64,000 nt of DNA, taken from UBA5420 sp964485345. GTDB lineage: Bacteria > Bacillota > Limnochordia > Darwinibacteriales > Darwinibacteriaceae. Below, piece after piece: positions 34,857 through 43,285 of this stretch. Position numbers and translations under genes: made by a program. The stretch spans positions 11,447-75,446 of the forward strand of contig CAZAJB010000005.1 of assembly GCA_964485345.1 (NCBI GenBank), in the 5' to 3' direction. The number at the start of each line of letters is the position of its first letter. Positions within the stretch are counted from its first letter, which is position 1. The notes under the pieces are model-generated. The model was not told the DNA's origin, did no database searches, and worked only from the letters and a program-made list of their open reading frames with translations.

Positions 34857-35703
34857 ATTCCCCTGGATGAAAGGCATCGTATCGCAATTCAGCAAGGGAT
34901 TGACGCAGGTTCTTGAGACTGGCCTCTGTGCCAAAATACGCTTCTTCCAAACCCGTAAACTCCAGCGCTATCCAGCCCTTGTACCCTTGTGCTTGTAATA
35001 CTTGAAATAGTTTTTTTAGGGGAACTAATCCCAAACCTATAACACACCCAACATAACTCCCGTTCTGTGGCTCTTCATCTAGCTGTGCTAGGCGCACATC
35101 AACAGCTCGCACATGGGCAATTTGATCCTTGAGACGTTCTAGAGCCCCGACGGGATCCTCCCCGGCGACAAGGCTATTTGCCATATTGAAACCGACTTTT
35201 ACCTGGGGATCGTTGATTCGCTCTAGGAGATTCGCCACTTGATGGCTTTGGAACTGTTCGCTAGAGGGGTTTTCGATGGCAAGGACAAGCTCCTTACCGC
35301 GTAAGAAAGGCATTACCATTTCTACGAGGTCCAAAATTAGTGTTTCCACATCTCTAGCCACAACTGAGGGCTCAAACACCTCTCCGACAATCTGAACATG
35401 CTGAGCCTGAAGGAGCTCGGCTACGGCCAGCTCTTCCTTGATCCTGCCTAGCGCTTGTTCCCGTTCCTTGGTCTGCAGGGGTTTCATGGGATGATGGATA
35501 TCATAGCAAGACACTTTCAGACCTGTTTCTGTGAGCAAGTTCCTGATCTCGGTGAAACTCACACCAGAACCTTGGAGGTAGATATCGTCTAGCTCTACAC
35601 CGTCCACTGCTAGACTTGCTGCGTACTTCAAAAAATCAACGACACCCATCTCTTCCTGCAAGAGTGATTCATGCACACTCCGCATGCTAATGGCAACCTT
35701 CAT
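34837..35703 (-). CDS. Sugar phosphate isomerase/epimerase-like TIM barrel protein
   Basis: 288 aa from the ATG at 35703 after AAGGAGTG. AP-endonuclease-2-type TIM barrel: VDFLKYAASLAVDGVELDDIYL, GLKVSCYDIHHPMK, LVLAIENPSSEQFQSHQVANLLERI, VKVGFNMANSL, HVRAVDVRL and GWIALEFTGLEE give metal-ligand Glu/Asp/His positions in the order of the family. The reaction is unknown; members isomerise inosose, hydroxypyruvate or ketohexoses. Confidence 0.82.
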   Translation of the reverse strand: MKVAISMRSVHESLLQEEMGVVDFLKYAASLAVDGVELDDIYLQGSGVSFTEIRNLLTETGLKVSCYDIHHPMKPLQTKEREQALGRIKEELAVAELLQAQHVQIVGEVFEPSVVARDVETLILDLVEMVMPFLRGKELVLAIENPSSEQFQSHQVANLLERINDPQVKVGFNMANSLVAGEDPVGALERLKDQIAHVRAVDVRLAQLDEEPQNGSYVGCVIGLGLVPLKKLFQVLQAQGYKGWIALEFTGLEEAYFGTEASLKNLRQSLAELRYDAFHPGEFTGVSW

Positions 35704-35801
35704 GGTTCTCACTCCTTCGTAGGTATTTCGTTATAGCTTATCATTTTATTCACCGAATGGGGCCCTTTCTCCTTGCCCTGTGGTAGAACTAAATCGTGGA
35801 T

Positions 35802-35819
35802 GTTTGACGGAAGTCAAAC
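35802..35819. promoter_or_regulatory. Inverted repeat upstream of the DinG-like helicase
   Basis: GTTTGAC-GGAA-GTCAAAC, a perfect 7-bp inverted repeat with 4-bp centre, 43 bp before the preferred TTG start. It has the form of an operator; the cognate regulator is unknown. Confidence 0.35.
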
Positions 35820-35861
35820 TCCAAGGTGATTAAGAAGCAATCAACAAAGGTGGTGACCAAT

Positions 35862-37802
35862 TTGAGCTTTATCGCTGAAGAACTACTTGGACCAAAGGGC
35901 CTCCTAGCCACGACACTTGCCAATTACGAGTACCGCCCAGAGCAGATTAAGATGTCCAACCATGTTTACCAGGCCCTGAAAGATGAAATCCACGGGGTGA
36001 TTGAGGCCGGGACCGGCGTAGGAAAAAGTATTGCCTATCTCCTGCCTTTAATCTATCATACGGTGGAAGAAAACAAGCTAGCCATTGTGGCTACGCATAC
36101 GATCACCCTCCAAGAGCAACTCTTCCAGAAAGATATCCCCTTCCTGCTTGAGGTCTTACCTTATGAGTTTAAGGCAGAAGTATTCAAAGGGCGCAGCAAC
36201 TATCTTTGCTTGCGCCGTTGGACAGAACTAATCCATGGAAGGGGAGGTCAACTCAGCCTCCTAGATAATCTAGAGCCCCTGAACCGTTGGGTAAACGAGA
36301 CCTCCACCGGCGATTTGAGCGACGCCCCAATCTCCATACCCTGGGAACTGTCTGCCGAGATTCGTTGCGAAAAGGAGAGTTGTCCTGAGGAACTTTGCTC
36401 CCATTTTAGCCAATGCTTTTATTGGAGCTTACGCCACCGACTGGGCAAGGCACACCTGATCATCACCAACCAAGCGATGCTCCTAGCGGATGCCCGTTCT
36501 GAAGGTCGTGTTCTCCCTGCTTTTGATGGAGTTGTCATTGACGAAGCCCATAATCTCGAAGAGGTGGCGACAAACGCCTATAGCCATGAGCTGAAACGCT
36601 CAGGTTTCCTGGCGTATTACCGCACCGGTACGCAATTGCAGGCTGCGCTGAGAGACATTGTACCGGAGTACATTATTCAAGACCTCAATATCATCTTGGA
36701 TGAAGTGATTAAGGAGGCTGGCCAATATTTCTCCCAGATGGAACCGTTCATTACCGGCTTTACAGTTCCCTTAACGGAGCAAAACCGCGCGCATTTTACC
36801 CACACCAGCTTAGGTAAGCACATGCAGGACATCCAGGAGATCCTCAAGGAGTGCAACTTCGATGAAGAAGGAGAGGCCTCTGGTTTAGTAGAACAGTTCG
36901 CCTTGTTTACCGATCGATTGTTGACAACCCTTAATCTCATTGTGCTTGGTGGAGACCCAAGCTATGCCTATTGGGCAGAAATGCAAAATGGTGAGCCCGC
37001 TTTGGTAGCTGCCCCCATTGAAGTTGGCGAGTTTTTGCAGGAGACCCTCTTCAAGCAGTCCCCTTCGGTTATTCTCACCTCTGCCACATTAAGTACAAAC
37101 CAGTCCTTCGATTATATCCAAGGCCAGCTAGGGTTAGGGAAGGCGTCGGGATTGATCCTAGGCTCACCCTTTGCCTATGACAAGCAAGCTCTCCTATGCG
37201 TACCTAGGGAGGCTAAGAACCCCAACCACCCACGCTATGCGCACTACGTGGCATACTTGATCCTGCGCACCCTGGCCCTTACCCAGGGCGGTGTTCTAGC
37301 CTTGTTCACGAGCTACAGCCTTATGGACGAAGTAGCTGATACGATCTACCCCAAACTCGACGAAGTGGGCTACACTCTATTCAAACAAGGGGATGGGCCT
37401 CGCTTAGGACTCATTCAAGATTTCCAAAGCGAGCCACGGTCTTTGCTTTTTGGCACCAATAGTTTCTGGGAAGGAATTGATCTACCCGGTCAAGCCCTGC
37501 GGGCAGTAGTGATCACGCGTTTGCCATTTACTTCACCTGATCGCCCCGTCACTCGAGCCCGCCTGCAGGCCATTGAGGATACTGGAGGTAATCCATTCTT
37601 AGACTACAGTGTCCCCCAGGCCATTCTCCGCCTCAAGCAAGGTTTCGGCCGCTTGATCCGTACGAAGACAGACGTTGGCGGAGTCATTATCCTCGACGAA
37701 CGTATCCTAACCGCCCGGTATGGCGCTGAGTTTCTGGCGTCCCTGCCTCCGGCCCGTTTCACTCGCGACCTAGACGAGCTCGGCCTCTTGTTCGGAGACT
37801 AG
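35862..37802 (+). CDS. dinG: DinG-like ATP-dependent DNA helicase (XPD/Rad3 family)
   Basis: 646 aa from the TTG at 35862, 8 nt after AAAGGTGG; a GTG at 35826 has no ribosome site. Superfamily 2 helicase: Q-like RPEQIKMSNHV, Walker A EAGTGVGKS, motif Ia THTITLQEQL, DEAH box VVIDEAHNLEE, motif III LTSATLS, and motif VI QGFGRLIRT. Between I and II lie the four Fe-S cluster cysteines (CLRRW, CEKESCPEELC, QCFYW). No N-terminal exonuclease domain. Role in R-loop or damaged-DNA processing. The 3' end overlaps the convergent wHTH gene by 33 bp. Confidence 0.92.
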   Translation: MSFIAEELLGPKGLLATTLANYEYRPEQIKMSNHVYQALKDEIHGVIEAGTGVGKSIAYLLPLIYHTVEENKLAIVATHTITLQEQLFQKDIPFLLEVLPYEFKAEVFKGRSNYLCLRRWTELIHGRGGQLSLLDNLEPLNRWVNETSTGDLSDAPISIPWELSAEIRCEKESCPEELCSHFSQCFYWSLRHRLGKAHLIITNQAMLLADARSEGRVLPAFDGVVIDEAHNLEEVATNAYSHELKRSGFLAYYRTGTQLQAALRDIVPEYIIQDLNIILDEVIKEAGQYFSQMEPFITGFTVPLTEQNRAHFTHTSLGKHMQDIQEILKECNFDEEGEASGLVEQFALFTDRLLTTLNLIVLGGDPSYAYWAEMQNGEPALVAAPIEVGEFLQETLFKQSPSVILTSATLSTNQSFDYIQGQLGLGKASGLILGSPFAYDKQALLCVPREAKNPNHPRYAHYVAYLILRTLALTQGGVLALFTSYSLMDEVADTIYPKLDEVGYTLFKQGDGPRLGLIQDFQSEPRSLLFGTNSFWEGIDLPGQALRAVVITRLPFTSPDRPVTRARLQAIEDTGGNPFLDYSVPQAILRLKQGFGRLIRTKTDVGGVIILDERILTARYGAEFLASLPPARFTRDLDELGLLFGD

Positions 37803-38189
37803 CTCGATATCATAGAGAGGACCGTTTTTTACCACCCGCACCTCCTGGACCACATCGCCTACAGTGATTTCTGTCGGTCGCATTTTGCGTGTCACTTGAT
37901 ACAATGTGGATCGAATGGTCGATTCGTTGACGTCATCCCTTGTCTGCCCAAACTCCTGCACAACAGCCCTGGCCGATACGCCTTCAGGGCTGTCCTTGGC
38001 TAGAGCGTGAAGGATAGCCACAATCTGGCTTGTCAAAGAGGGCCCCGTTCCTCGCCTAGCACCTGTTTCCCTCAGTAGACCGTCCAATTTGCGTAAGTCC
38101 ATTTCCTTACTGGCCAAACCAACTTGTAGTTCTCGGATTTCTCCCTGCAAAATCTCGCGGGCTTGTCGAAGCTGCTCCCGATAACTCAT
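37770..38189 (-). CDS. Coiled-coil winged-helix protein of unknown function
   Basis: 139 aa. Residues 1-45 form a charged helix (SYREQLRQAREILQGEIRELQVGLASKEMDLRKLDGLL), then a winged-helix-like segment (LTSQIVAILHALAKDSPEGVSARAVVQEFGQTRDDVNESTIRSTLYQVTRKM). It could bind DNA or act in protein contacts. AAAGGGGG precedes the ATG. It is 24 bp downstream of the flippase-like gene and overlaps the end of dinG on the opposite strand. Confidence 0.65.
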   Translation of the reverse strand: MSYREQLRQAREILQGEIRELQVGLASKEMDLRKLDGLLRETGARRGTGPSLTSQIVAILHALAKDSPEGVSARAVVQEFGQTRDDVNESTIRSTLYQVTRKMRPTEITVGDVVQEVRVVKNGPLYDIELVSEQEAELV

Positions 38190-38213
38190 CTATATCCCCC
38201 TTTGGTAACCGTC

Positions 38214-39239
38214 CTACCCCTTAGTATGATCCGGTTCCTCAGGTAATATTACTTTGCTGGCCCATTTCATTGCCATTAAGGCGAAAATGGTGCCTCCTAA
38301 TACGATGGGGATATAAAAAACGACGGATCGCCACAACACAATAAAGGTGCTGAGCAGATCGGCGGTTAAGACACCATCTAATACAAACCAAGCGATACCC
38401 TCAGCAACTCCAGCGCCTCCAGGAATCGGCGAAAAAACTGGCGCGATGCCAAACAAAACAGCGATGCCATAGCGAAGCCATGGGCTATAGACGCCAAAGC
38501 CCGAAAGCAATAAGAAACTTCCTGTGAAGTAGACTACATAGTAGAAGAAGGCTATGGCGAAGCACTTGAGGAAATAGGGTCCTCGTCGGACAAAAATGTA
38601 GTACATACTCTCCCTAAACTCCTCAATCCAAACCGCGGGTCGCGACTGGTCCTTCCTGCGAAAAATCCACTTGAAGAAGCGCTTGCTTCGTACGATGAGA
38701 ACAAGCAGAGTAATTAGAACCGCAATATAGAGTAGGGCACCGATCCGTACCCCGTTAATATAGCTGGCTAAGTCCGGGGGAACATTCTTGAGAGTAGAAA
38801 ACACCAAAAGGCCAAGGGAGGCGAGACTCAGTTGTCCGGCCAATCCCCCGGCCATCACGATTGCTGTGGCAGTAGAACCCTTAAGGCCCCGCCTATAGAG
38901 AAAATAGACAACCAAGGCCCCTCCACCCCCAGCAAAGGGCGTGACGAGGGTAAGAAAATTGGCAGCACCTAATGTGATGGCCATCTGCCACCAGGGAACA
39001 TCGTGTCCGGCGGCCTTTGCGAGAGTCCCGATGCGTTGCCCATCCACCACCCAGGCAGCCAGTACGAAGAAAAGGGCGCCAAAAAAGTAGGTGAGGGGAT
39101 ATTCCCCGAGTTCCTGCAAGACACGGGTGGGATTTGCCATCTTCCAAACAACGATCACCAGAGCCGACATACTCACCATGAAAGTGAGAGCTATCCCTTT
39201 CCAAGGGATCCGCCATGCGAACTTCTCCGATTTGTCCAT
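38214..39239 (-). CDS. Flippase-like membrane protein (LPG synthase TM / UPF0104 family)
   Basis: 341 aa with about eight helices. The region corresponds to the transmembrane half of MprF-type lysylphosphatidylglycerol synthase: LAAWVVDGQRIGTLAKAAG, ITLGAANFLTLVTPFAGGGGALVVYFLYRRGLKGSTATAIVMAG and PIPGGAGVAEGIAWFVL. There is no aminoacyltransferase domain, so a lipid flippase or transport role is most likely. It follows the SpoIID-like gene by 4 bp. Confidence 0.85.
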   Translation of the reverse strand: MDKSEKFAWRIPWKGIALTFMVSMSALVIVVWKMANPTRVLQELGEYPLTYFFGALFFVLAAWVVDGQRIGTLAKAAGHDVPWWQMAITLGAANFLTLVTPFAGGGGALVVYFLYRRGLKGSTATAIVMAGGLAGQLSLASLGLLVFSTLKNVPPDLASYINGVRIGALLYIAVLITLLVLIVRSKRFFKWIFRRKDQSRPAVWIEEFRESMYYIFVRRGPYFLKCFAIAFFYYVVYFTGSFLLLSGFGVYSPWLRYGIAVLFGIAPVFSPIPGGAGVAEGIAWFVLDGVLTADLLSTFIVLWRSVVFYIPIVLGGTIFALMAMKWASKVILPEEPDHTKG

Positions 39240-39243
39240 GTCC

Positions 39244-40737
39244 CTAATACCTCAATTGCTCAGAATGAGAAATCAGATTGGCGTCAGGATAGTACTTGGC
39301 GAGGATACTCAAATGTTCGCATCCCGCTTCTGCCATACCCTTGGCTCCCCATTGGCTCATTCCCAAATTATGACCACTTCCGCCCCCGTAAATCGTGACC
39401 GATTGCAGCGTCCCCGCCGCGTCTTTCTGTTCTTCTAGGAAGAAAAGGGCGCTGGGCAGCAAACTCTGGCTGCCTAGATTATCATGAATCCGCCGCAAGC
39501 TAGGAGGTCTCAAAGCGCGTCGGATGTTTAGTTCGCCTTCGATAGATTCTTTCCCTGCCGTCCCCTCCACAAGAAGACGAATCACTCTTCCCCGATCGTC
39601 CCTAAGCTCTACCGCCATGGTCTCAATCTCACCAAGTTTGAATAGGCTTTCCAGCTCGCTCTTAGTAAAGGTACATGCCCAGCGGAACCAAGGCGAATTT
39701 CCTTCAAGGGCAAGCCCCGCAGTATCTTTCCAGGCCTTCTGATCTGTTAGAATCACTCCAGGTGATGTGGAATAGAAGTACGTAGAACTAATGGTTCCAT
39801 CAGGTTGAGCCAAAATCAGGCCAGCGGTTTCGTCAATCGCCTGGGTTGTGCGAACTGCTTCGGGTTGATTATTGTATACCTGTGAACTAGTACTATCTGC
39901 CACGTGAAAACCCAAGTGACCCTGGCGAGAATAGATGGCCTGGGCAACCGCATAGGTCCTAGCAGCTACAGCCTGAGCCTTTAGGGCCTCTAAGGGCCAA
40001 CTCATTGGCATCTCACTTGGCACAACCTGATAAAGATAGTCTTCTAGATTCACCTCGTTAATAACGAGGAAACGATTACCATCGGCTACCGTAATCTCAA
40101 AACAGCCCCGATAGCGGGGATAAAAAGCATTACCTGTACCCCGCCGAAACGAGTTGATCTGGATAAGCCCACTTGGGTCCGACCAGATATGGAGGCGCTG
40201 GTCAAACTCCCATGTAACGCCCTGACCATCAAGAGCATGTAATCGACCATCGGCTACAAAGACGATTGCTTCTTCTTGGGGCCCTATGGCAAAAGCCCTG
40301 CCGGTACCCTTTTCTTCCACGTAGAGAGTAGTCGTAGGACTCATGCTCAGCCGCTCATGTTCAATAGACCGAAATTGATCGGTTGTGATGGCCACTCGCA
40401 TTGTACGAATGTAGAGCGGATCATAGACGTCAAAACGCACGATCTCTCCCTGAAAAATGGTGGCGACCACCTTTTCAAAGCCTACCTTGACAGCCTCAAG
40501 GGGAATTGTGTGAACCTCATCCTCCCAATGCTGAAAAATCTCCACATCAGCACTGATGGGCAAGAATCCATTGTATTCTAGCTCTACAACGGTTTGGGAA
40601 ATGCGCAAAACCTTATCAGCTGGCAGTGACAAACGAGCCTCGCAGCCACCAGCAACCCCCTGGGAATCAGCTCCGGCCGGGGTACAGAAAAGGCCGATGA
40701 CAACCAACGCGTAAAACAGAGCTGCTAATCTCCTCAT
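39244..40737 (-). CDS. SpoIID/LytB-domain protein
   Basis: 497 aa, ATG at 40737 overlapping the M20 gene stop (ATGA). Signal peptide (RRLAALFYALVVIGLFCTPAGA|DS). The SpoIID domain occupies roughly residues 220-490: NLEDYLYQVVPSEMPMSWPLEALKAQAVAARTYA, the catalytic-core segment STYFYSTSPG, and GGGSGHNLGMSQWGAKGMAEAG at the end. SpoIID is a peptidoglycan lytic transglycosylase that strips denuded glycan strands; homologues outside sporulation act in cell-wall remodelling. The long N-terminal domain is not assigned. Confidence 0.9.
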   Translation of the reverse strand: MRRLAALFYALVVIGLFCTPAGADSQGVAGGCEARLSLPADKVLRISQTVVELEYNGFLPISADVEIFQHWEDEVHTIPLEAVKVGFEKVVATIFQGEIVRFDVYDPLYIRTMRVAITTDQFRSIEHERLSMSPTTTLYVEEKGTGRAFAIGPQEEAIVFVADGRLHALDGQGVTWEFDQRLHIWSDPSGLIQINSFRRGTGNAFYPRYRGCFEITVADGNRFLVINEVNLEDYLYQVVPSEMPMSWPLEALKAQAVAARTYAVAQAIYSRQGHLGFHVADSTSSQVYNNQPEAVRTTQAIDETAGLILAQPDGTISSTYFYSTSPGVILTDQKAWKDTAGLALEGNSPWFRWACTFTKSELESLFKLGEIETMAVELRDDRGRVIRLLVEGTAGKESIEGELNIRRALRPPSLRRIHDNLGSQSLLPSALFFLEEQKDAAGTLQSVTIYGGGSGHNLGMSQWGAKGMAEAGCEHLSILAKYYPDANLISHSEQLRY

Positions 40738-41906
40738 CACTGACCAGACTCCTTGCGCCGAGCGTGTTCATCTTTGGCCATCTCAAGCAACAATGGATCC
40801 ATGATAAGATCAACGGCTGTGCACGCCAGAGCTTCCGCTGCGGTCATGGCCGCTTGGATCCCCTCGGGAGCCAAGCTTGCCGCGGCGAACTCAGGGGTGT
40901 GTGCGATCAACCCCTCGCCGATGCTTAAATAAGGATGAATGGACGGAACCACTCGCGATACATTGCCCATGTCAGAAGACCCTCTCCCGACTGCAAGTTC
41001 TTCGATGTCGGTGACGCCAAGCCTCTGCAGATTGGCCCCGAAGGCTAAAGCCAAAGGGTGGCTTGGCATCATATTGTCGGTGCCTAACTCAAACTCGTGC
41101 CATTCGACTCTGGTTCCAGTCATCAGAGCCGCTCCCTCCGCCATACGAAGTACCTTAACAGTGATGCTGTTTAGCAGCTCGCGACTGGGAGCGCGCAGAT
41201 AGAAACGAGCGACAGCCTTGGCCGGCACAATATTCGCTGCCGTGCCCCCTTCTGCTATGATTCCATGAACACGCACGCCTTCAGGCAAATGCTCCCTAAG
41301 AGCGTTTACGCCATTAAACAGCGCGATGACCCCATCGAGGGCATTGATCCCTTGATCGGGTGAATCCGCAGCATGGGCCGCTTTACCAATGAACTCAAAT
41401 TCATAAGCATCCAGTGCATTACTCGTAGCCATCAACAAGTTCTGGTTAGAGGGATGGAACATCATTGCCACATCCACTTGGTCAAAGAAACCAGCCTTAA
41501 CCAAGATCACCTTTCCACTTCCTGTCTCCTCTGCGGGAGTTCCCAAGACGGTGATCGTTCCCCCTAATTCATCTAGGCAAGGAGCTAAACCAAGAGCTGC
41601 TCCTACACTGGCCATAGCAATTAGATTGTGACCGCAGGCATGACCAAGCCCAGGCAAGGCGTCGTACTCGCAAAGCAAAGCGATATTAGGGCCACCTTGG
41701 CCTAAGACCGCGCTAAAGGCGGTTTTTAGACCCGCGATACCCCCAGTGACCTCATAGCCTGCGTCTTGGAGTATCTCCATCAAGGAGCGGGCTGCCTTGA
41801 TTTCTTCAAAACCCAACTCTGGGTTCTCTCCAATTTCCAAGGCTAGTTGCTCTAACATATTTCGTTTGGCCGCAATCGTTACACGTACTCGTTCTTTCCA
41901 ACCCAC
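40737..41906 (-). CDS. M20-family amidohydrolase (AbgB/peptidase M20D-like)
   Basis: About 389 aa from the GTG at 41906 (AAGGGTGA site); an ATG at 41927 overlapping the upstream gene is also possible. Metal-dependent hydrolase: ALLCEYDALPGLGHACGHNLIAMASVGAALGL, GTPAEETGSGKVILVKAGFFDQVDVAMMFHPS, then a dimerisation domain beginning KAAHAADSPDQGINALDGV and the final His in IHPYLSIGEGLIAHTPEFA. Members cleave N-acyl or aminobenzoyl-glutamate-type amides. No signal peptide. Confidence 0.88.
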   Translation of the reverse strand: MGWKERVRVTIAAKRNMLEQLALEIGENPELGFEEIKAARSLMEILQDAGYEVTGGIAGLKTAFSAVLGQGGPNIALLCEYDALPGLGHACGHNLIAMASVGAALGLAPCLDELGGTITVLGTPAEETGSGKVILVKAGFFDQVDVAMMFHPSNQNLLMATSNALDAYEFEFIGKAAHAADSPDQGINALDGVIALFNGVNALREHLPEGVRVHGIIAEGGTAANIVPAKAVARFYLRAPSRELLNSITVKVLRMAEGAALMTGTRVEWHEFELGTDNMMPSHPLALAFGANLQRLGVTDIEELAVGRGSSDMGNVSRVVPSIHPYLSIGEGLIAHTPEFAAASLAPEGIQAAMTAAEALACTAVDLIMDPLLLEMAKDEHARRKESGQ

Positions 41907-41910
41907 AAGA

Positions 41911-42318
41911 TCACCCTTGCCGGACATATCTACGATGTTCCTTAAACATGCACTTATCCTGTACAAAGATTAGCCCTCGTGCTTCGGCTAAAGATTCAGC
42001 CTCAGGGCTTGTAATTCCCTCCTGTAGCCAAATCCCTTGAAGGTCATGGCGTTGGAGGACATCTTCCACTACAGGCAAGACTTCTGAAGAAGGCCTGAAG
42101 ATAACGACCAAATCTACGGTTTCTTCAATTTCACTGGTCTTCTGATATACTTTTTCCCCCAGCAATTCTTCTCCACCAAAGGGATTGACCGGGTAGATTT
42201 TGTAACCATGGTTCTGCAGATAACGTGGGACAGAATGCCCTGCTTTGGTAGGATCTTTGCTCAAACCTACCACGGCAATGTTCCTAAGTTCTAACGCTCT
42301 TTCCACAGCAGTTTTCAT
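41911..42318 (-). CDS. CoA-binding domain protein (YccU-like)
   Basis: 135 aa. A Rossmann fold with NIAVVGLSKDPTKAGHSVPRYLQNHGYKIYPVNPFGGEELLGEKVY, then VDLVVIFRPSSEVLPVVEDVLQ and GIWLQEGITSPEAESLAEARGLIFVQDKCMFKEHRRY, the pattern of stand-alone CoA_binding proteins. AGAAAGGAGAG precedes the ATG. Its end overlaps the potential M20 start. Confidence 0.9.
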   Translation of the reverse strand: MKTAVERALELRNIAVVGLSKDPTKAGHSVPRYLQNHGYKIYPVNPFGGEELLGEKVYQKTSEIEETVDLVVIFRPSSEVLPVVEDVLQRHDLQGIWLQEGITSPEAESLAEARGLIFVQDKCMFKEHRRYVRQG

Positions 42319-42393
42319 AGCTCTCCTTTCTTTGCCTCAGCAACAGCCAAATATGATATAATAAGTGCAATGTTACCCAAAGGAGCCTGATCG

Positions 42394-43242
42394 TTGTCTA
42401 AGACCTGCTTAATTCTCGATTGCTTTTCTCTAGTATACCGCTCTTTCTTCGGATTACCAACAACTATTAAGCGGCAAGACGGGCAAGCCATCAATGCCGT
42501 TCTTGGCTTTTACAATACTGTGACGGGATTGATAGAGCAATTTCGCCCTGATTACTTATTTGTGGCGTCGGATCATCCAAGCCCCACCTTTCGCCACGAG
42601 CTTTTTCCGAACTACAAGGCGCAAAGGCCCCCGATGCCAGTGGAACTAAAGAGCCAGATCTCCCTCATCGAGGACGTCATTCATAGTTTTAGCGCTCCCC
42701 TAGTGAAGCTGGCTGGCTACGAAGCCGACGATGTCATCGGCACGATTGCCAAGCACGCTCCCCGGGACACCCACTGCTATATTATTACCACCGATCATGA
42801 TGCCTTGCAGCTCGTATCGGATGATGTGACGGTAATCTCGCCCAATAGCAGAGCCAACAGGGTTTTCACGCCTGAACTCGTAAACCATGAGATGGGGGTG
42901 CCTCCAGAGCGCGTTCCTGATCTAAAGTCCCTCATGGGTGATGCAAGCGATAACATCCCCGGGATTCCCCTCGTGGGACCTAAGACGGCTAAACGATGGC
43001 TGGAAACCTATGAGTCCCTAGACCGAATCATCGAAAACGCCCACCTTCTACCGGGGAAGGCGGGCCGCAATCTTCTGGAAGGGAAAGACGATGCTCTGCT
43101 GTATCGCCACCTAGCAACTATTGAGCAGAATGTTCCAACTTTTTGCTGCTGGAAGGCCGGACGCCTCGCCTTCGACGAGCAACGAGTTCGCGAGACTCTG
43201 GATAGTCTGGGCATCAGAGCAGCTATTCCCCAAGTTAGTTAG
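42394..43242 (+). CDS. Stand-alone 5'-3' exonuclease (PolA N-terminal domain type)
   Basis: 282 aa, TTG start with AAAGGAG 8 nt upstream and a TATAAT about 32 bp before the start. Flap-endonuclease family: LILDCFSLVYRSFFG, YLFVASDHPSPTFRHELFPNYKAQRP, GYEADDVIGTIAKHA, ITTDHDALQLVSDDVTV and LKSLMGDASDNIPGIPLVGPKTAKRWLE supply the acidic metal-binding residues and helix-hairpin-helix. It lacks polymerase domains; likely removes RNA primers or flaps. Confidence 0.92.
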   Translation: MSKTCLILDCFSLVYRSFFGLPTTIKRQDGQAINAVLGFYNTVTGLIEQFRPDYLFVASDHPSPTFRHELFPNYKAQRPPMPVELKSQISLIEDVIHSFSAPLVKLAGYEADDVIGTIAKHAPRDTHCYIITTDHDALQLVSDDVTVISPNSRANRVFTPELVNHEMGVPPERVPDLKSLMGDASDNIPGIPLVGPKTAKRWLETYESLDRIIENAHLLPGKAGRNLLEGKDDALLYRHLATIEQNVPTFCCWKAGRLAFDEQRVRETLDSLGIRAAIPQVS

Positions 43243-43250
43243 GCTATCCC

Positions 43251-43285
43251 GCGGCTTTGTGATTTCCTCCAAAGCCGCTTTTTTT
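43251..43285 (+). terminator. Rho-independent terminator
   Basis: Perfect 9-bp stem GCGGCTTTG / CAAAGCCGC, 10-nt loop, 7-T tail, directly after the exonuclease gene and abutting the end of the convergent chitobiose phosphorylase gene. Confidence 0.88.
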
